Shown here piece by piece: positions 1-11,109 of a stretch of 64,000 nt of DNA; position 1 is the first letter of the stretch, and every line of letters starts with the position of its first letter. Made by a program: the position numbers and the translations under genes. Source of the DNA: Paratinospora sagittata (lineage: Eukaryota; Streptophyta; Magnoliopsida; Ranunculales; Menispermaceae). The DNA is taken from assembly GCA_035771175.1 (NCBI GenBank), contig CM069610.1:22410501-22474500 (forward strand), given 5' to 3'. The notes under the pieces are model-generated. The model was not told the DNA's origin. It worked only from the letters and a program-made list of their open reading frames with translations, and ran no database searches.

Positions 1-734
1 GTGTTTGCTTTGATTTAATTATCAAATTTATATTTATATCAAACACTAAGGAGAATAATTGCCCACGATTAAAAATTCTTTATGAATTCATCTTTCGGCA
101 ATTCTTTCTCATTCCCTCTGACTACGATTCTCGGCTACGCTATTATTTCAAATATTTTAGCCTACGAATTAGTCAAACTATTTCTCTATGTGCTTAAAAA
201 TAAGATTTGTTTCTCACGTGACTACCAATATAGTAGTAGACCTTACGCATTCTCCCGTACCCACTATGACACATGGTCATAAATCATCTTGAAGGTGAAT
301 GCACAAAGAAAGGGGGAGTCTTCATGTAAGGCGGTGCTTCGCTACTCTACTTTGTATGTTATCTTTGTGCACTTTCTTCATTTCTTGCTCTACTTCTTGC
401 ATGTGTACTTGGCTACTTTTCAACACCATTTGAGCCTCATTTCAACCACTTTGGACTCTTTATTTACCTACAAAACAAAGTGTAAACAAGTGTAAATTCT
501 ATGCAATTGATTTAACAATTAAACTATGATGAAATGCACTCAGAATATGTGACTTCTATGATATTAACATGTATCAAAATGTCATTTATTCATGATAAAA
601 ACCTACGATAAAGCCTAAATGCATCTAAAATAACTAAGTATATTAATCATGCAAAAACACCTAAAAGCTACTCAAATGAACCTAAAAATCTAACAAATCA
701 ACATGCAAACTAACTACTAAAACTCAACTTATCA
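1..734 (-). mobile_element. Partial LTR of an Athila/Tat-type gypsy element
   Basis: This is the start (U3 side) of a minus-strand LTR whose other end lies outside the window. The right edge is placed at 734, where the minus strand reads TGATAAGTTGAG just after a polypurine tract (739-751 on the plus strand reads as a C-rich tract). The same arrangement, a GATCAAAGT stretch, a purine tract and then TGATA, recurs at 25815, 43048 and 45975, which supports the family assignment. No coding frame is credible here; the short frames at 82-495 are LTR noise. The edge is likely good to a few bases. Whether it is a 3' LTR or a shared middle LTR cannot be decided without the missing left end. Confidence 0.6.
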
Positions 735-1168
735 AAATTCCCCCAAACTTACTTTGATCGTACCGAGCAAAGAGAAAACTGAAGTTGAACACACAAAACT
801 CTTCACATATTCCAAAATGAACAAAGGATTTGGTTTGCACAAATGGATTCGCATGATCTCAAAGACAGCACACATCTCATACACAAAAATTAAGGAAAAC
901 TTTGAAAGTTTAAACTTGTTTGTCTAGAATTTCAACCTACAAAATCATGTCTTCTTTTCTATCCTCATTGAAAAACAAGCAAAATAAATCATTCACATGA
1001 CCACTCATAAATCATATAGACCAATGCAAGCAAGATAAAAAATATGATCTCAACAAAACAAAACATGAACTTCATATGCTTGCTTTTCACATTTCTCTCC
1101 ACTAATGTAGGTCTCACATCAATTAAGATCAATAGGTCTTCATTAAGCTTGTAATGTAAGGCTAAGGG
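735..1168 (-). mobile_element. 3' noncoding interior of Athila/Tat-type element, first half
   Basis: This stretch begins with the polypurine tract (739-751, read on the minus strand) and the GATCGTACCGAGCAAAG signature next to it, then continues as AT-rich noncoding DNA. Its phrases on calcium-poor AT DNA, such as the block around 1090-1160 with AATAGGTCTT and a TTGTAATG motif, recur near 22600, 26250, 38290 and 39960. It is split from its continuation at 3011 by a solo LTR. No protein frame is supported. Confidence 0.6.
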
Positions 1169-3010
1169 TGTTATCTCAATGAACCCCATGATATGAATGT
1201 TTTGATGATTCCAAATATCTCTAGTTTGTGTATCTAATGATCTTGTCAAGTGTTTCAGATTTATCAAGAATCAAGATCAAGGATCAAAGCTCACAAGCTT
1301 ATTTAATATCATAGTTAAAGTCCCAAGACTTTCAGTACTTAGAATTTAAAGACTGCCAATCAAATGTCTCTCAGCAAGATTTATTCGTTTGCATATTTTG
1401 ATCGTTTCACTTTAAAGGTATTTTATTGATTTCCAAAGTATTTGATTTAATCCAAAATTATCTTGTTTTTAATCATGTTTTATCGAGCTTTAATCAAAAA
1501 ATCAAAAACTATTTTTAAGAGTCTTTCAAGACGGTAATGTTTTAGCAATGCCCTCCTGGACTTGGATGTGTCAGGACGCTAATATTACATTAGGACGCGA
1601 ACCGCATTCAAGGTTGAAATGCACTTATTCAATAGGACGCTCACTTGATAGCAAAGGCCTCACCTAAGTCAACCTGTGTAGGTGTCAAGACGTTGGTCTA
1701 GCATTAACTCGCTAAAAGGTCTCTAAGTTTTAAATGATCTCTATCTTTAAGGGCGCTGATAGTTATAAGTTGGATAAATTATCAAGACGTTGCCTGCATA
1801 GGAGCGCCCTCATCTTTAGAATCAACTTAATAACTTTCAGGACGCTTACTGTCCTTTCAGCATTATACTGTTTCAAAATGTCAGGATGCTTACTTATAAA
1901 TAGCACCCTCGTGATTTAAAGTCGTTTTTCACATAAAGTAAGTCAGGGTGCTCATGTCTAGGTAGCGCCCTCACTTTATTTTTCGGTAGGACGCTTATGT
2001 TTCATGAGAGCCCTCAAAGGAAGAAAATGATAAAAATAATATTTTGTTGGTCTGACTCGCACAACTTTTTAAACTACTCTTCAGAATAACTTTTCTTACA
2101 AAAATCAACATTTTGGATCTGTCAGAGATATCTTCTGATTCATGAACCGCAACTTTTAAACTTTCTTTATTTGTGAATCTGAAGAGAATCAGAACGTTCA
2201 TAGAAAATGCAGTTGCCATTTTCGTGATACATTCTAGTTGTTGCGTGTAAACGTTCATATTTGAAATTCAAATTCAAATGAACAACAACTTTATCTCTAC
2301 GAGTCTATATATACTAGCACTTGTAAATTTGCTAACACGCCGAAAATTAATTGAGCCAAAACACGTTTGAAAGTTAGTCGAATTTTCACTTGTTTCAATA
2401 TTTTTTAAACTATTTTGTTTTCAAAGTATTTTCTTTGAAACTTTATTTATTCAAATGATTTTCATACTGAGCTAAATTATATCTTTATCTGAAAATCTAT
2501 TTGAAAGTTTGAACTGTTCTCACGCAAATTTTCAGCAATATTTTTAACTTATATTATTCTTTCTGAAAGGGAAATTTGATATAAAGTTCATAGGATACAG
2601 TTGTACTTCATTTCATATCATGTATACTGTATCAAGGTTGTAACAGTAGTTAAATAAACTACTAAGTTGATACTTTTGTATCCAACAAGCGTTTAGGTTT
2701 CTCTCACACCCGGAAGTTGGGATAGGCTGGTCTCAAGCCTACAAGTTCAGCAGTGTAACGGTTGTTCTCACACCCGAAAGTTGAGAAAATGTGTAACGGT
2801 TTGATTCTCACCCGTAAGAGAATCCCTTAGTGGTAAGGTTTAAAATCCTAACTGAGGAGGATAGGTGTGGATGTAGGCAAGTAGCCAAACCACTATAAAT
2901 CGACTGTGCAAATTTTATTTACTTTCTGCACTTTTATTTTGCCATTGCACTTAATTTTAAATTATCTAAGTGTCCAATTTACCCCCCTCTTGGACATTTA
3001 TGGGCCTACA
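1169..3010 (+). mobile_element. Sirevirus-type solo LTR with 5-bp target duplication
   Basis: The LTR starts TGTTATCTCAATG at 1169 and ends GGGCCTACA at 3010. It is flanked on both sides by AAGGG (1164-1168 and 3011-3015), and the flanks are the two halves of one Athila/Tat-type noncoding region, so this is a clean solo LTR left by LTR-LTR recombination. Its start matches the minus-strand LTR ending at 47788, and its end matches the TGTTGGCC edge of the other copies. It holds hairpin modules of the form AGGACGCT...AGCGCCCT between about 1530 and 2030, a TATA box near 2304, and CTCACACCCG repeats at about 2700-2830. Length is 1842 bp. Confidence 0.88.
2304..2317 (+). promoter_or_regulatory. 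Putative TATA box of the solo LTR
   Basis: TCTATATATACTAG lies downstream of the hairpin modules and upstream of the CTCACACCCG repeats. TATA-like tracts sit at the same place in the other LTRs of the family (8359 and, on the minus strand, 51677). By LTR convention this would put the hairpins in U3 and the direct repeats in the transcribed part. Position is seen; promoter activity is inferred. Confidence 0.45.
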
Positions 3011-3375
3011 AAGGGTAAAGATATAACAACGTGGATAAAATGAAGCTCAAAACACCCAAAACATCATTGATACAACATTATTTTTACACATCCCATGCCT
3101 TACAAAATGAATTCTCACACGGCCCCAAAGTTCCCCCAAACTTATTTATTTCATTAATTGATTAAGAAACGTGCTTTTCTTTCCATTTTTCAGTCTTTTT
3201 CATTCTTCATCTTTCTTTTTCTTCTTTTTTACATATTTTGAACCATTTTGAATCTTTTCTCATCACCGTCACATATCATTTTCATTCCATAGTACTTTTA
3301 CAAATAATTTCCCATGAAAAATAACCCAATCCATTACAATTGTAATCTTTTCAAAAAGATTTAAGGGTGCAAAGG
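3011..3375 (-). mobile_element. 3' noncoding interior of Athila/Tat-type element, second half
   Basis: This continues the region interrupted at 1168. It includes the CCCCCAAACTTATTT block at about 3133 and a long pyrimidine-rich stretch on the plus strand (3175-3260) that parallels the pyrimidine tracts near 22900, 26520 and 38570. It ends at an abrupt change to Sirevirus env-like sequence at about 3376. There is no coding frame. Confidence 0.6.
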
Positions 3376-4250
3376 TGAAAACAAAGATAACGCTTAATCC
3401 CGTGCAGCAAGCCATTTCTAGTCTAAAAGAGAATTTAGATACTTCAAGGCCAGGACAAACAGAGGATGATAGACTAACCAAGATTCTTGACTTGGTTACT
3501 CGAGCTTTTGAAAAACTTCACAACTTGGAGAACAAGATGTTTTTCCTTGCCGCAAGCATTATGGATCTGTTTTACACTGTCATCACAGTTGCAAATTGAG
3601 TGGAAGGAGTAGTCGGCTTCTTTGAAGACCTCTTCAAGGCAATGAACAATAGACTACATTCTACTGTGTGGTATATTGCCTCTAGCATGAAACGTTTTGC
3701 ATTGCTCTTTCTTCTGTTGGAGGAAAAGGGTGTCAAAGTTCCACCTACACCAAGAGCTTCAGCCTTCACACACCCTCAAGGACCTAAGGAGTCTGACAGA
3801 CTTCTTGGCATATTAGAATGTGAAGATGAAGAAGCATCTGATGAAGAGCCGTTACATAAAATCAGTTGAAGAATGTCTCCACCCCCAAATCCCTCATCAG
3901 AGACCTTTCTTGATTCCAAACGAAAGCGACCAATCAGGCCAGAATTTAAAAGTCATACACTTTCTCCTGATTTTGCTCAAGGTCTTGTCGAACGGAAAGC
4001 TAAAGGCTTCAAACCCAGTCAACCTCTTGATCCATCTAAATTTGGTGTTTCCAAGCATGCCCACGAAAAATTCATTAAAAAATCTAGGTAGGGTATTGTA
4101 ATTGATGAATCTGTTAGTAGTGTGAGACAAAGCACACGTGGTTCTTCAAGGCCACGAGCCCCAAGGAATCTAAACCTAGTTCTAATGGATCCAAAAAAGG
4201 ATGAGGAGGTTGAGAGAAAAAGGAAAGGGAAGGGTCCTAGTACGAGCTAA
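3376..4250 (+). pseudogene. Sirevirus env-like frame, C-terminal fragment
   Basis: This is the 3' end of the env-like (third) reading frame that Sireviruses carry between pol and the 3' LTR. The frame is open from about 3376 with a TGA at 3597-3599, then continues through the Lys/Ser-rich tail that ends at the TAA at 4248-4250. The same protein is read on the minus strand at 55859-58787 and 48089-49684, where more of the N-terminus survives. Visible features are a predicted helical, coiled-coil-like stretch (residues SSLKENLD and following) and a basic C-terminus rich in Lys and Arg. The 5' part is missing: the fragment begins directly after Athila/Tat-type noncoding DNA. There is also a frame change near 3870. 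The role of the family protein is not established; homology to envelope proteins is only positional. Confidence 0.7.
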
Positions 4251-4533
4251 GCCTACCCACTTTTTGCTCTTTTCAAAAGGGGGAGAAGAAAATGCAGATA
4301 GTAAGGCTAAGATTAGCTCAAGAGGGAAGCTACAAGTCAGGGGGAGTCCATCTCAATTTCTATACAAGATATTTACTTTATAATTTTCAAGCTCTTGTAT
4401 ATTGTGATTGAACTTATCTTGTAATCTTTATGTTGAAATCAGATACCAGATATTTTTTCAGATATGCTTAACATACTTGCTACTTTAAATTCGCTATATG
4501 TTTGAATGCATAAGTACAATTATCTGCATGATC
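4251..4533 (+). mobile_element. Post-env region with AGGGGGAG purine tracts, PPT lost
   Basis: The stretch contains two purine tracts of the AGGGGGAG type (about 4279 and 4336), which in Sireviruses occur several times before the 3' LTR. The true polypurine tract and the first part of the LTR are missing: sequence jumps from the TATCTGCATGATC motif at about 4520-4533 straight into LTR sequence that lies about 260 bp inside the solo LTR at 1169. The inverted copy (55590-55858) has the same deletion. Confidence 0.6.
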
Positions 4534-6181
4534 TATGATTTCTAAAGTATTTGATTTAATCCAAAAATATCATGCTTTATCGAGCTTTAATCGAGAAATC
4601 AATAACCACTTTTTATAGTATTTCAGGACGCTAATGTTTTAGCAGCGCCCTCCTGGACTTGATGAGTCATGACGCTGATAAAATATTAGGACGCTCAAGG
4701 TTGAATTGGACTGATTCATAAGGACACTTACTTGTAAGTAGCAACCTTCATTTTGTCAACCTTTGAGAATGTCAGGACGTTGACTCAGTTTCAGCTGGCT
4801 GAAAGTTCTCTTTCTTTTTAAGTGATTTATATCTTTAAAGACGCTGATAGTTATAAGTTGAATAAACTATCATGACACTACTTGTGTAGGAGCGCCCTCA
4901 TCTTTAGAATAAACTTAATAACTTTCAGGACATTACTGTCCATCATCGAACTTAACATCTTTTAAGTTTGTTTTAAAACTGATATTAAATATCAGGACGC
5001 TAACTATTGAGTAGCGCCCTCGTGCATTTAAGTGATTTTAAAACAAAGCAGGAGGCTTACTATCGAGTAGCGCCGTCATGATTTAAGTCATTTAATTGTC
5101 AAAGTAAGTCAAGACGCTTAAGATTCAGTAGCGCCCTCACTTCATTGTTCTGTAGGACGTAATGCTCTATGAGCGCTCTCAAAAGAGCAAAACGACAAAA
5201 ATGATATTTTTGTTGTTCTGACATGTACATCCTTTTTTGCCACCTTTTCAAAACAACTTTTCGTACAAAATCAACCTTTTGTATTTGTAAGAGATATTCT
5301 CTTGTTCACAAACCATGTCTTCTAAAACTTTCCTTATTCGTGTATCTGGAGAAAATTAGAATATTCATGAAATGTACAGTTGCCATCTTCGTGATATATT
5401 CTAGTTATTGTGAGTAAACGTTCATATTTGAAATTCAAATTCAAATGAACAAGAACTTCATCTCTACTAGTCTAATATACATGCACTTAAAAACATGTTA
5501 AGACAACCGAAAATTCTCTGAGCCAAAACACTTTTTGAAAGTTAGTCGAAAGAGTTTAAGTCATTTTGTTTTCAAAGAGTTTTCTTTGAAACTTTACGTA
5601 TTCAAATGATTTTCATACTGAGCTAAATTTATATCTTTATCTGAAAATCCATTTAAGATTTTGAACTGTTTTCACTCAAATTGTTCAATACTATTTTAAC
5701 TTATATCATTCTTGCTGAAAGAGCAATTTGAGGGATAGTTCATAGGATACAGTTGTACTCAATTCCATATCTTGTATACTGTATCAAGGTTGTAACAGTA
5801 GTTAGATAAACTATTGAGTTGATATTCTTATATTCAACAAGGTTAGGTCTTCTCACACCCGTAAGTTGAGAAACAATAGTTCTCACACCCATAAGTTGTG
5901 AAAGCTTAGGTCTGCCTCACATACGTAAGTTGAGCAGTGTAACGATTGTTCACACACCTGCAAGTTGAGAAAAGGTGTAACGGTTTGATTCTCACCCGTA
6001 AGAGAATCCCTTAGTGATAAGGTTCAAAATCCTAACTAAGGAGGTTAGGTAGTGGACGTAGGCAAGTAGCTGAACCACTATAAATCGACTGAGCACATTT
6101 CTTTAATTTCTGCACTTTAATTTTGCCATTGTAATTATTTTTAAATTGTCTAAGTATGAAATTCACCCCCCTCTTGGCCAA
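4534..6181 (+). mobile_element. Sirevirus 3' LTR, 5' end deleted, nested in an RT gene
   Basis: The sequence aligns by eye with the solo LTR from about 1430 to its end. It holds hairpin modules (4620-5190), CTCACACCCGTAAG repeats (5845-5995), and the terminal CACCCCCCTCTTGGCC motif. It ends at about 6181 and the next bases are in-frame RT codons (SLLYLTASR), so this LTR is the right end of an element inserted in the RT gene of another Sirevirus. The mirror copy at 53904 preserves the complete LTR end, TAGGCCAACA in reverse, at the same RT position; the copy here has lost about 11 bases of it. Confidence 0.75.
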
Positions 6182-6813
6182 TAGTCTGTTGTACCTAACA
6201 GCAAGTCGACCTGACATTATGTTCAGTGTCTGTCTTTGTGCAAGATTTCAATCAGAACCTAAAAACTCTCATTTAAAGTGTGTCGAACGAATATTCAGAT
6301 ACATAAATGGCACAACAAACTTAGGAATTTGGTATTCCAAAGGTACTACATTTGATATGAGAAGTTGTGTAGACTCCGACTATGTCGGTAGTCTAACTGA
6401 TAGGAAAAATACCTCCGAATTGTGTCACTTTCTTGGAAACTCTTTAATTTCCTGGTTTTGCAAAAAGCAAAACTCAGTGGTATTATCCACAGCTGAAGCA
6501 AAATATGTTGTAGCTGGAAGTTTTGTTCTCAGGTTCTATACATGAAACAACAACTTCAGGATTATCAAATATTTATTCAATGTGCTGAAATTCTGTGTGA
6601 CAATACTAGTGATACCCTGTATTGCATTCCCGAACTAAACATATTCCAATAAGACATCACTTTTTACAGTATCATGTGCAAAATGGAGAAGTCATATTAT
6701 CTCACATTGGAACCAAAGAACAACTGGCTGACATATTTACCAAAGCCTTACCAAAATACCAGTTTGTTCATATTCGAAGAAAGCTTGGCATATTTTCTGA
6801 GACTGATCTGTGA
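6182..6813 (+). pseudogene. Copia RT C-terminus and RNase H fragment
   Basis: This encodes the end of copia reverse transcriptase (YLTASRPDIMFSV motif) and RNase H (VDSDYVGSLTDRK, LSTAEAKY, then SRTKHIPIRHHF and LADIFTKALPK) and ends at the TGA at 6811-6813. The 5' part of RT is absent because the LTR at 4534-6181 lies in it. There is a frameshift near 6523, in the segment after the GS motif, and a short in-frame-destroying deletion at about 6612, where the Asn-rich segment before HSRTKHI is lost. The inverted copy at 53271-53903 has the same deletion at 6612 but not the frameshift, so the frameshift came after duplication. It cannot make an active enzyme. Confidence 0.85.
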
Positions 6814-7080
6814 TGCTTACCTCTATATAGGGGGAGACATTTCATGATACTTTACTCTTTTTGATTTTTCAAAAAGGGGGAAAAGTAATATCATATATTC
6901 AGGGGGAGAATAACACTAAGGAGGAGTCTTAGTAGAGTTTTCAGTACATTCCTTAGAAATACACTCATATCATATGAAACAAGGAACATTTGTAATGCAT
7001 CTCGTGCATAATCACATTATTTTATTAGCTTGCTTCAAAGCCTATAGTAATGTGTTTGAAATCATCAAAAAGGGGGAGAT
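6814..7080 (+). mobile_element. Multiple polypurine tracts before a Sirevirus 3' LTR
   Basis: Four purine tracts of the type AGGGGGA are seen at about 6829, 6876, 6900 and 7071. The last, AAAAAGGGGGAGAT, abuts the LTR. Repeated polypurine tracts before the 3' LTR are a described hallmark of Sireviruses. There is no env-like frame between RNase H and LTR in this element, unlike the copy at 55859-58787. Confidence 0.65.
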
Positions 7081-7464
7081 TATTGAATCAATTATCTTCA
7101 TGTCATTTACAAGAATATGTCCCTAATATGAAAGATATTTTAATGATTACAAACCATATTCTGTTTATGTTATTACTGCATACATGCCATATCTAATCTT
7201 ACTTGAAGGTTTCAAAGAATTAATGATGCATGACGAACGTATTAAAGATCTACTTGAAGACCATGATCATTTGAAAATTTTCAATAATATGAATAGATTA
7301 TGATAGGTTGTAGAACCTTCTATGCCATTTGATTTAGCAATATGCATGAGTGCATGTTTTAATCGAATTGATTTTCAATCCTTTACATATTTGATTTAAT
7401 ATGAAAATATCATGTCTTATCAAGCTTTAATCGAGAAATCAAAAACCATTTTTATAGAGTCTTT

Positions 7465-8070
7465 CAGGACACTAATGTTTTAGGGGCGCTCTCCTGGACT
7501 TGATGAGTTAGGACGCTGATAAAATATTAGGATACTGACATTCATTCAAGGTTGAAGAACTAATTTATTAGGACGCTTACTTGTAAGCAACAACCTCCCT
7601 TTAGTCAACCTTTGAAACTGTCAGAATGCTGACTTAGTTTCAGCTCGCTAGAAGTTCTCTTAGTTTTTAATTGATTTCTTTCTTTAAGGACGCTGATAGT
7701 TATAAGTTGAATAAACTATCAGGACGCTACTTGTGTAGGAGTTTCCTCATCTTTAGATTCAACTTAATAACTTTCAGGACGCTTACTGCTCTTCAAAGCA
7801 CTTAATACTATTTAAGTTTGTTTTAAAACAAAGTAGGACGCTTACTTGTGAGTAGCGCCCTTTTGCGTATATTTGTTTTAAATACAAAGTAGAACGCTAA
7901 CTGTTGAAGTAGCATCCTCATGATTTAAGTCGTTTATTCGTCAAAGTATGTCAGGACGCTTACGATTCAGTAGCGCCCTTACTTCACTGTTCAGCAGGAC
8001 GCTTATGTTTTCATGAGCGCCCCTCAAGGAACAAATGACTTAGTTGATATTAAGGCGTCAGGACGCTAAT
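7465..8070 (+). repeat. Array of imperfect hairpin modules in LTR U3
   Basis: Modules pair AGGACGCT (often followed by TACT or AACT) with AGTAGCGCCCT some 5 to 25 bases on; the two halves are near reverse complements, giving stems of about 8-11 bp. Clear full modules are at about 7845-7875, 7889-7918, 7950-7980 and 7995-8025. Others keep only one half. The same array occurs in all LTRs of this family in the window. Confidence 0.7.
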
Positions 8071-8358
8071 TCAACAATGTTACTATTCTGACATTGACAA
8101 TATTTTGGTTAACTTTTTCAGAACTGTACGACAACTTTTTAGAACTTTTCAGAACCGTACAAAAAAATTTCAAAACTTTTTGAACGTTTTAATACTTTGT
8201 CAAAACATTCATTTTTCATGAATGATCAGATGATTCAGGTGTTATCGCTGTAATATGCACAGAGCTGAATCGATCCATTTCGAGAAAGAATGTAGACGTT
8301 TTATTTTGAAATAACCTAGAGCGCTGAAATTCACCAAATCCATTGCGCCTCTGTTATT

Positions 8359-8370
8359 TCTATATATATG
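8359..8370 (+). promoter_or_regulatory. Putative TATA box of the outer Sirevirus LTR
   Basis: TCTATATATATG lies between the hairpin array and the 29-bp repeats, as in the other family members. Function is inferred from position only. Confidence 0.4.
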
Positions 8371-8777
8371 TGTTTCCTTAGTGGAGAAAAACAACGAATC
8401 AATACGAAAACAACAATTCATTCAAAAACGTATTAACAGTTTTCACTTGTGCGAGAAACTTTTGAAATTTAGTCATCATCTTTTTGTGTTTTAACTTATG
8501 ATCATTTTGAAAGAAAAACATTAAGTATTCTGGATTGATTGATCTTCATCTTTATCATTTTCAAAATCCATTGAAGAAGACAAAAGCTCTTTAAACCTAT
8601 TTTCAGCCAAACTTCATCATACATATTGTGCTGAATTTGTGGTAACAGAAGGTTCAATCCAAAGCTTTGTAAGTATCAGTTTGATTCTGAGTAAAAGGGA
8701 TCATATCTCATCTTGTATTCAGTTTGCAGGGGTTGGTTAGCCACTGGCCAAGAGAAAGTGTTGCTCAAAGTTGTAAC

Positions 8778-8893
8778 GGTCTTCTCACAACCATAAGTTG
8801 AGAAACGGTCTTCTCACACCAGCAGGTTGAGAAACAGTCTTCTCACACCCGTAAGTTGATAAACGGTCTTCTCACACCCATAAGTTGAGAAAG
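8778..8893 (+). repeat. 29-bp tandem repeat, four copies, in LTR
   Basis: Each unit contains CTTCTCACACCCGTAAG followed by TTGAGAAACGG. The ends TTCTCA and TGAGAA are inverted repeats, so each unit can form a small stem. The mirror LTR has six units at 51083-51256. Confidence 0.75.
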
Positions 8894-9145
8894 TGTATCG
8901 GCTTGATCTTCACCCGTAAGAAGATCCATAGTGGAGTTTGAACAAATCCTAACTGAGAAGGTTAGGTAGTGGATGTAGGCGAGGTCTAACCACTATAAAT
9001 TCTGATTGCATTGTCTTGTTAACATTTATTGTATCTAGTTTGCTATACTTTGTTTAATCTGCTTTCATTAACCGCTCAATATTAAGAAAGGTTAAAATCT
9101 GCTAAGTGTCCAATTCACCCCCTCTTGGACATATCTGGGCCAACA

Positions 9146-9893
9146 GTCCCAACTTGTAACATTCAAAACAAATAGGTTCACTTGATCTGACGCCACTTTT
9201 CTTTCCCTTGAAAAATTTGGAACTCGATCCACCTTTTCCTTTTCTTTTCAAGTTACTTAGCCTTTTTGTAAGCATTGCAACCTCGTCATCCGTGTTCTCA
9301 TCATCAGAAGAAGAGTCACTTGAATCATGCACTTTCAAAGCTAAGTCCTTCTTTACCTTGTGGTCATCCTTTGATTCATTCTTGATTTTGTTCTTCACAT
9401 TCATTTGATGAACCATTAGAGATCCACACAATTCATCAAAGGTGTAATCACCGAGATTTTTATCTTTCTCGATTGTCGTGACTTTAGCGTCTCACTTCTT
9501 TGGTGATTCCCTTAGGAATTTTTCAACAAGCTTTGCTTTTGGGAACACCTCACTCAAATTCGTTATCACATTTATAATCTTGGTGAACTGTGTGATGGCA
9601 TCCGAAATGTCTTCGTTTTCATTGATTCGGAAGGTTTCATATGATTCCTCAAGCATCCTCAACTTGGTTTCCTTTACTTGTTTTGTACCTTCATAAGTGA
9701 CCTCCAGTTTATCCCATATTTCCTTAATAGTGTCACAGGCGCTGGCTCTGTTGAATACATTGATGGAGAAACTGCAGAAAAGCATATTTATGGCCTTGTC
9801 ATTTGATTGCTCTAACTTCTTTTCTCCAGGTAGCCATCCACTTTTCTCCTTTAGCACAATCACTCCATTTTCAATCTTTGTGGGTGCAGTATA
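9146..9893 (-). pseudogene. Copia gag fragment with broken zinc knuckle
   Basis: Read on the minus strand from 9893, this is a copia-type gag. A middle domain contains EIWDKLEVTYEG and YETFRINENEDI (typical of the copia gag domain), followed by an acidic Ser/Asp-rich stretch and the start of a CCHC zinc knuckle (ICFECYKLG). The knuckle is cut after its second Cys by the LTR ending at 9145. The N-terminus is cut at 9893 by another LTR. There is an in-frame stop at about 9490. The identical cut site is seen on the plus strand at 50828, showing the shared origin of both nests. Gag would package the element RNA; this copy cannot. Confidence 0.85.
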
Positions 9894-11003
9894 TGTTGGC
9901 CTGGATGTGTCCGAGAGGGGGGTGAATTGGACACTTAGCAGATTTTAAATTTTCTTTAAAATGTATGAAGTAATGAAAACAAATTAAATAAGTATGGTAA
10001 ATCAAACACAATAATAGTAAGACACACAAGATTTAGAGTGGTTCGGCCTCGCCAACGTCCACTACCTAACCTCCTCAGTTAGGATTTGTCCAAACCTTAC
10101 TAAGGATCTTCTCACGGGTGAAGACCAAACTGATACACCTTCTCTACTTACGGGCTTGAGAATAACCTTTCTCAACTTTTGGGTGTGAGAACAACCGTTA
10201 CAACTCGAGCAATACTTGCTCTAAACCAGTCACAAAAACCAAGGTACAAGATGAGATATGATAACCTTTACTTAGAATCAGAGTGATACTTTCAAAGCTT
10301 TGGATTGAACCTTGTGTTACCACAAATTTAGCAAAATATGTATGATGAAGTTCAGCTGATAACAAGTTCAAAAAGTTTTTGTCTTCTTCAATAGATTTTT
10401 GAAAAGATATAAATGAAGATCAACTAATCCAGAAGACTTAGCGTATTTCAAAAGGATCAAGTGTTTAAAGCTACGAGTAGAAGTATAACTTTCAAGAGTG
10501 TTTGCTCAAATTAAAATTGTTTAAAGATTTGAGAATAGGTTATCAGTTTTCTTGTTTTTGTTGTCGTATTTTCAATATGCACTAAGGCAGCATAGAAATA
10601 GATATAGCAATGACGTAAAGGACTTGAACTTTTTTCAAGTGAAGTTTTAGCGCAGAAAGCTATTTTAAACTGCGGACACATTCTTTCCCGAAACAGATTG
10701 ATACAGTTCTTTACAATTACGGCGACAACACCTGAATCTTTTGATCATTCATGAAAAAACAATGTTTTGATAAAGTGTTGGAACATTCTAGAAAGTTTCA
10801 AAAACTTCTAAAAAAGGTTTTGGACAGTTCTGAAAAGTCTATCAGAAAAGCTGCAAATCGTAACTTTATAACAGTGTTGGATTAGTGTCCGAATTTGTCA
10901 ATCAGTGTCCTGAAGCATAAAGACAACTTTTCCGTTTTCATATGATATGAATTTAGCACCAAGGAATAATGTACATAATGTACCAATTAATCTTCCCCTG
11001 ACA
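9894..11003 (-). mobile_element. 3' LTR of a minus-strand copia element
   Basis: The edges are TGTTGGCCTGG at 9894 and CCCCTGACA at 11003 (plus strand), with a polypurine tract GGGGGAGAT on the minus strand directly at 11004-11015. The terminal box next to TGTTGGCC and the CTCACACCC-type repeats (about 10130-10200) relate it to the Sirevirus LTRs. It is shorter (1110 bp) and lacks the GGACGCT hairpin array. It is inserted in the gag gene read at 9146-9893. Confidence 0.8.
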
Positions 11004-11109
11004 ATCTCCCCCTAACAGGTATGATGCTTCAAAGATATTGTTTCTCCTCCTTTTGAAAACACCAAAAAGAGTGAAACGACTCCCCCTTAATGAGGTAAGC
11101 ATCAAAATA
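11004..11109 (-). mobile_element. Polypurine tracts of the minus-strand copia element
   Basis: Reading the minus strand, purine tracts occur at about 11085-11092 (AAGGGGGAGT) and 11004-11015 (GTTAGGGGGAGAT), the latter next to the LTR. No reading frame is supported between RNase H and LTR. Confidence 0.6.

Larger units (their letters stand above)
7081..9145 (+). mobile_element. Sirevirus 3' LTR (outer element)
   Basis: The LTR begins TATTGAATCAATTATC (the first dinucleotide has changed from TG to TA; the mirror copy keeps TGTTGAATC) and ends ATCTGGGCCAACA. It carries about eleven AGGACGCT / AGCGCCCT hairpin half-sites between 7465 and 8065, a TATA box near 8360, and four 29-bp CTCACACCCG repeats at 8778-8893. 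It is followed at once by a copia gag frame on the opposite strand, so the element inserted in that gag gene. Length is 2065 bp, against 2178 bp for the mirror copy. Confidence 0.85.

Noticed and set aside
1995..2258. Minus-strand 87-codon frame in the solo LTR, with a relative at 54568-54867.
   Set aside because: It lies in the U3/TATA region of the LTR and is not preserved in frame among copies.
9208..9948. Plus-strand frames across 9208-9948.
   Set aside because: They are shadows of the minus-strand copia gag, which has clear family motifs.
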